Part shown: in pieces, positions 13,951-14,121 of the stretch
How the letters are laid out: each line of letters begins with the position of its first letter
How positions within the stretch are numbered: the stretch's first letter is position 1
Assembly (NCBI GenBank): GCA_020355145.1
Contig: CP070660.1
Coordinates: 1,446,698 to 1,460,818, forward strand
Source of the DNA: Deltaproteobacteria bacterium
Lineage (GTDB): Bacteria; Desulfobacterota; DSM-4660; Desulfatiglandales; B25-G16
DNA length: 14,121 nt
Direction: 5' to 3'
Position numbers and translations under genes: made by a program
The notes under the pieces: model-generated
The model's input: the letters and a program-made list of their open reading frames with translations, nothing else
Told to the model about the DNA's origin: nothing
Database searches by the model: none

Positions 13951-14029
13951 TAGTTACAAAGCACATCTTGGGAAAAGTTGGATTATATGAGGGTATTTTT
14001 GGTTGTGATGGTTACAAAATAGTTACAGC
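13951..14029 (+). repeat. Three TRGTTACA repeats next to the tRNA fragment (arm-type sites?)
   Basis: tagttacaaa (13951-13960), tggttacaaa (14009-14018) and tagttacagc (14020-14029) share the core T(A/G)GTTACA. The last two are 11 bp apart, one helical turn. Direct repeats of this kind between an attachment core and an integrase gene are typical arm-type binding sites of phage-like integrases. Confidence 0.55.
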
Positions 14030-14091
14030 CCACACACTCCCTACGAGTCGTGTATTTCTCCCAAAAAGTAAAACACCCAAAGGAAAAACAA

Positions 14092-14121
14092 ATGACAAAA
14101 CCACTACCCGATGACGTGCCC
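14092..14121 (+). CDS. Start of a new CDS cut by the window edge
   Basis: ATG 14092 opens a frame of ten codons (MTKPLPDDVP) that runs off the window. AAAGGA (14079-14084) sits 7 nt upstream, a good ribosome-binding site. Ten residues do not identify the protein. Its position, about 200 nt from a tRNA attachment core and just after arm-like repeats, is where an integrase or excisionase gene would be expected, so that is the working guess. Confidence 0.5.
   Translation, partial: MTKPLPDDVP

Overview
The window looks like chromosomal DNA of an anaerobic bacterium of the Desulfobacterota (former Deltaproteobacteria) type. This is an inference from gene content, not a taxonomic placement: a B12-type radical SAM enzyme with a DUF4070-like tail, large soluble hybrid kinases whose H-box and following helix resemble deltaproteobacterial ones, a MtaD/PNP pair, and short tandem repeats of a kind I associate with that group. 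GC content is moderate and most genes are ordinary housekeeping or signalling genes.

Layout, left to right. (1) 1-857: the 3' part of a B12-binding radical SAM gene. (2) 1033-1834: two tandem small lipoproteins related to each other (SmpA/OmlA/BamE-like); the first probably starts at CTG behind a near-perfect Shine-Dalgarno and is preceded by an 11-codon mini-ORF. (3) 1814-3209, minus: a sirtuin followed 1 nt later by a radical SAM gene that appears to have lost its C-terminal part and runs convergently into the second lipoprotein gene. (4) 3234-3364: a 131-bp element with imperfect terminal inverted repeats. (5) 3444-3920, minus: a DUF456 membrane protein. (6) 4004-9410, minus: a four-gene soluble phosphorelay operon (REC-HK-REC-REC, HPt, REC-GGDEF, REC-PAS-HK-REC). 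(7) 9414-9847: a divergent control region with two back-to-back extended -10 boxes around a perfect palindrome. (8) 9848-10813: a P1-family (DmpA/NylC-like) self-processing hydrolase. (9) 10836-12964, minus: mtaD and a PNP-family phosphorylase with an ATGA overlap, probably degrading 5'-methylthioadenosine through methylthioinosine. (10) 12965-13397: non-coding, hairpin-rich. (11) 13398-13691: an ABM-fold small protein. (12) 13844-14121: the 3' fragment of a tRNA-Leu(UAA) gene, three arm-site-like repeats and the first ten codons of a new gene, which together look like the edge of an integrated mobile element lying to the right.

How they work together. The phosphorelay operon can carry phosphate from the first hybrid kinase through the HPt protein to the GGDEF regulator (c-di-GMP output) or to the receiver domains of the second kinase; no gene in it has a membrane segment, so any signal would be cytosolic or come through a partner elsewhere. 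The mtaD-PNP pair forms a two-step salvage route. The most interesting points are the tRNA-Leu attachment site, the tandem-repeat DNA translated in frame inside the first hybrid kinase, the divergent promoter/operator, the predicted methylthioinosine specificity of the phosphorylase, and the truncated radical SAM gene coupled to the sirtuin. I saw no CRISPR array, rRNA, complete tRNA or recognisable transposase gene.
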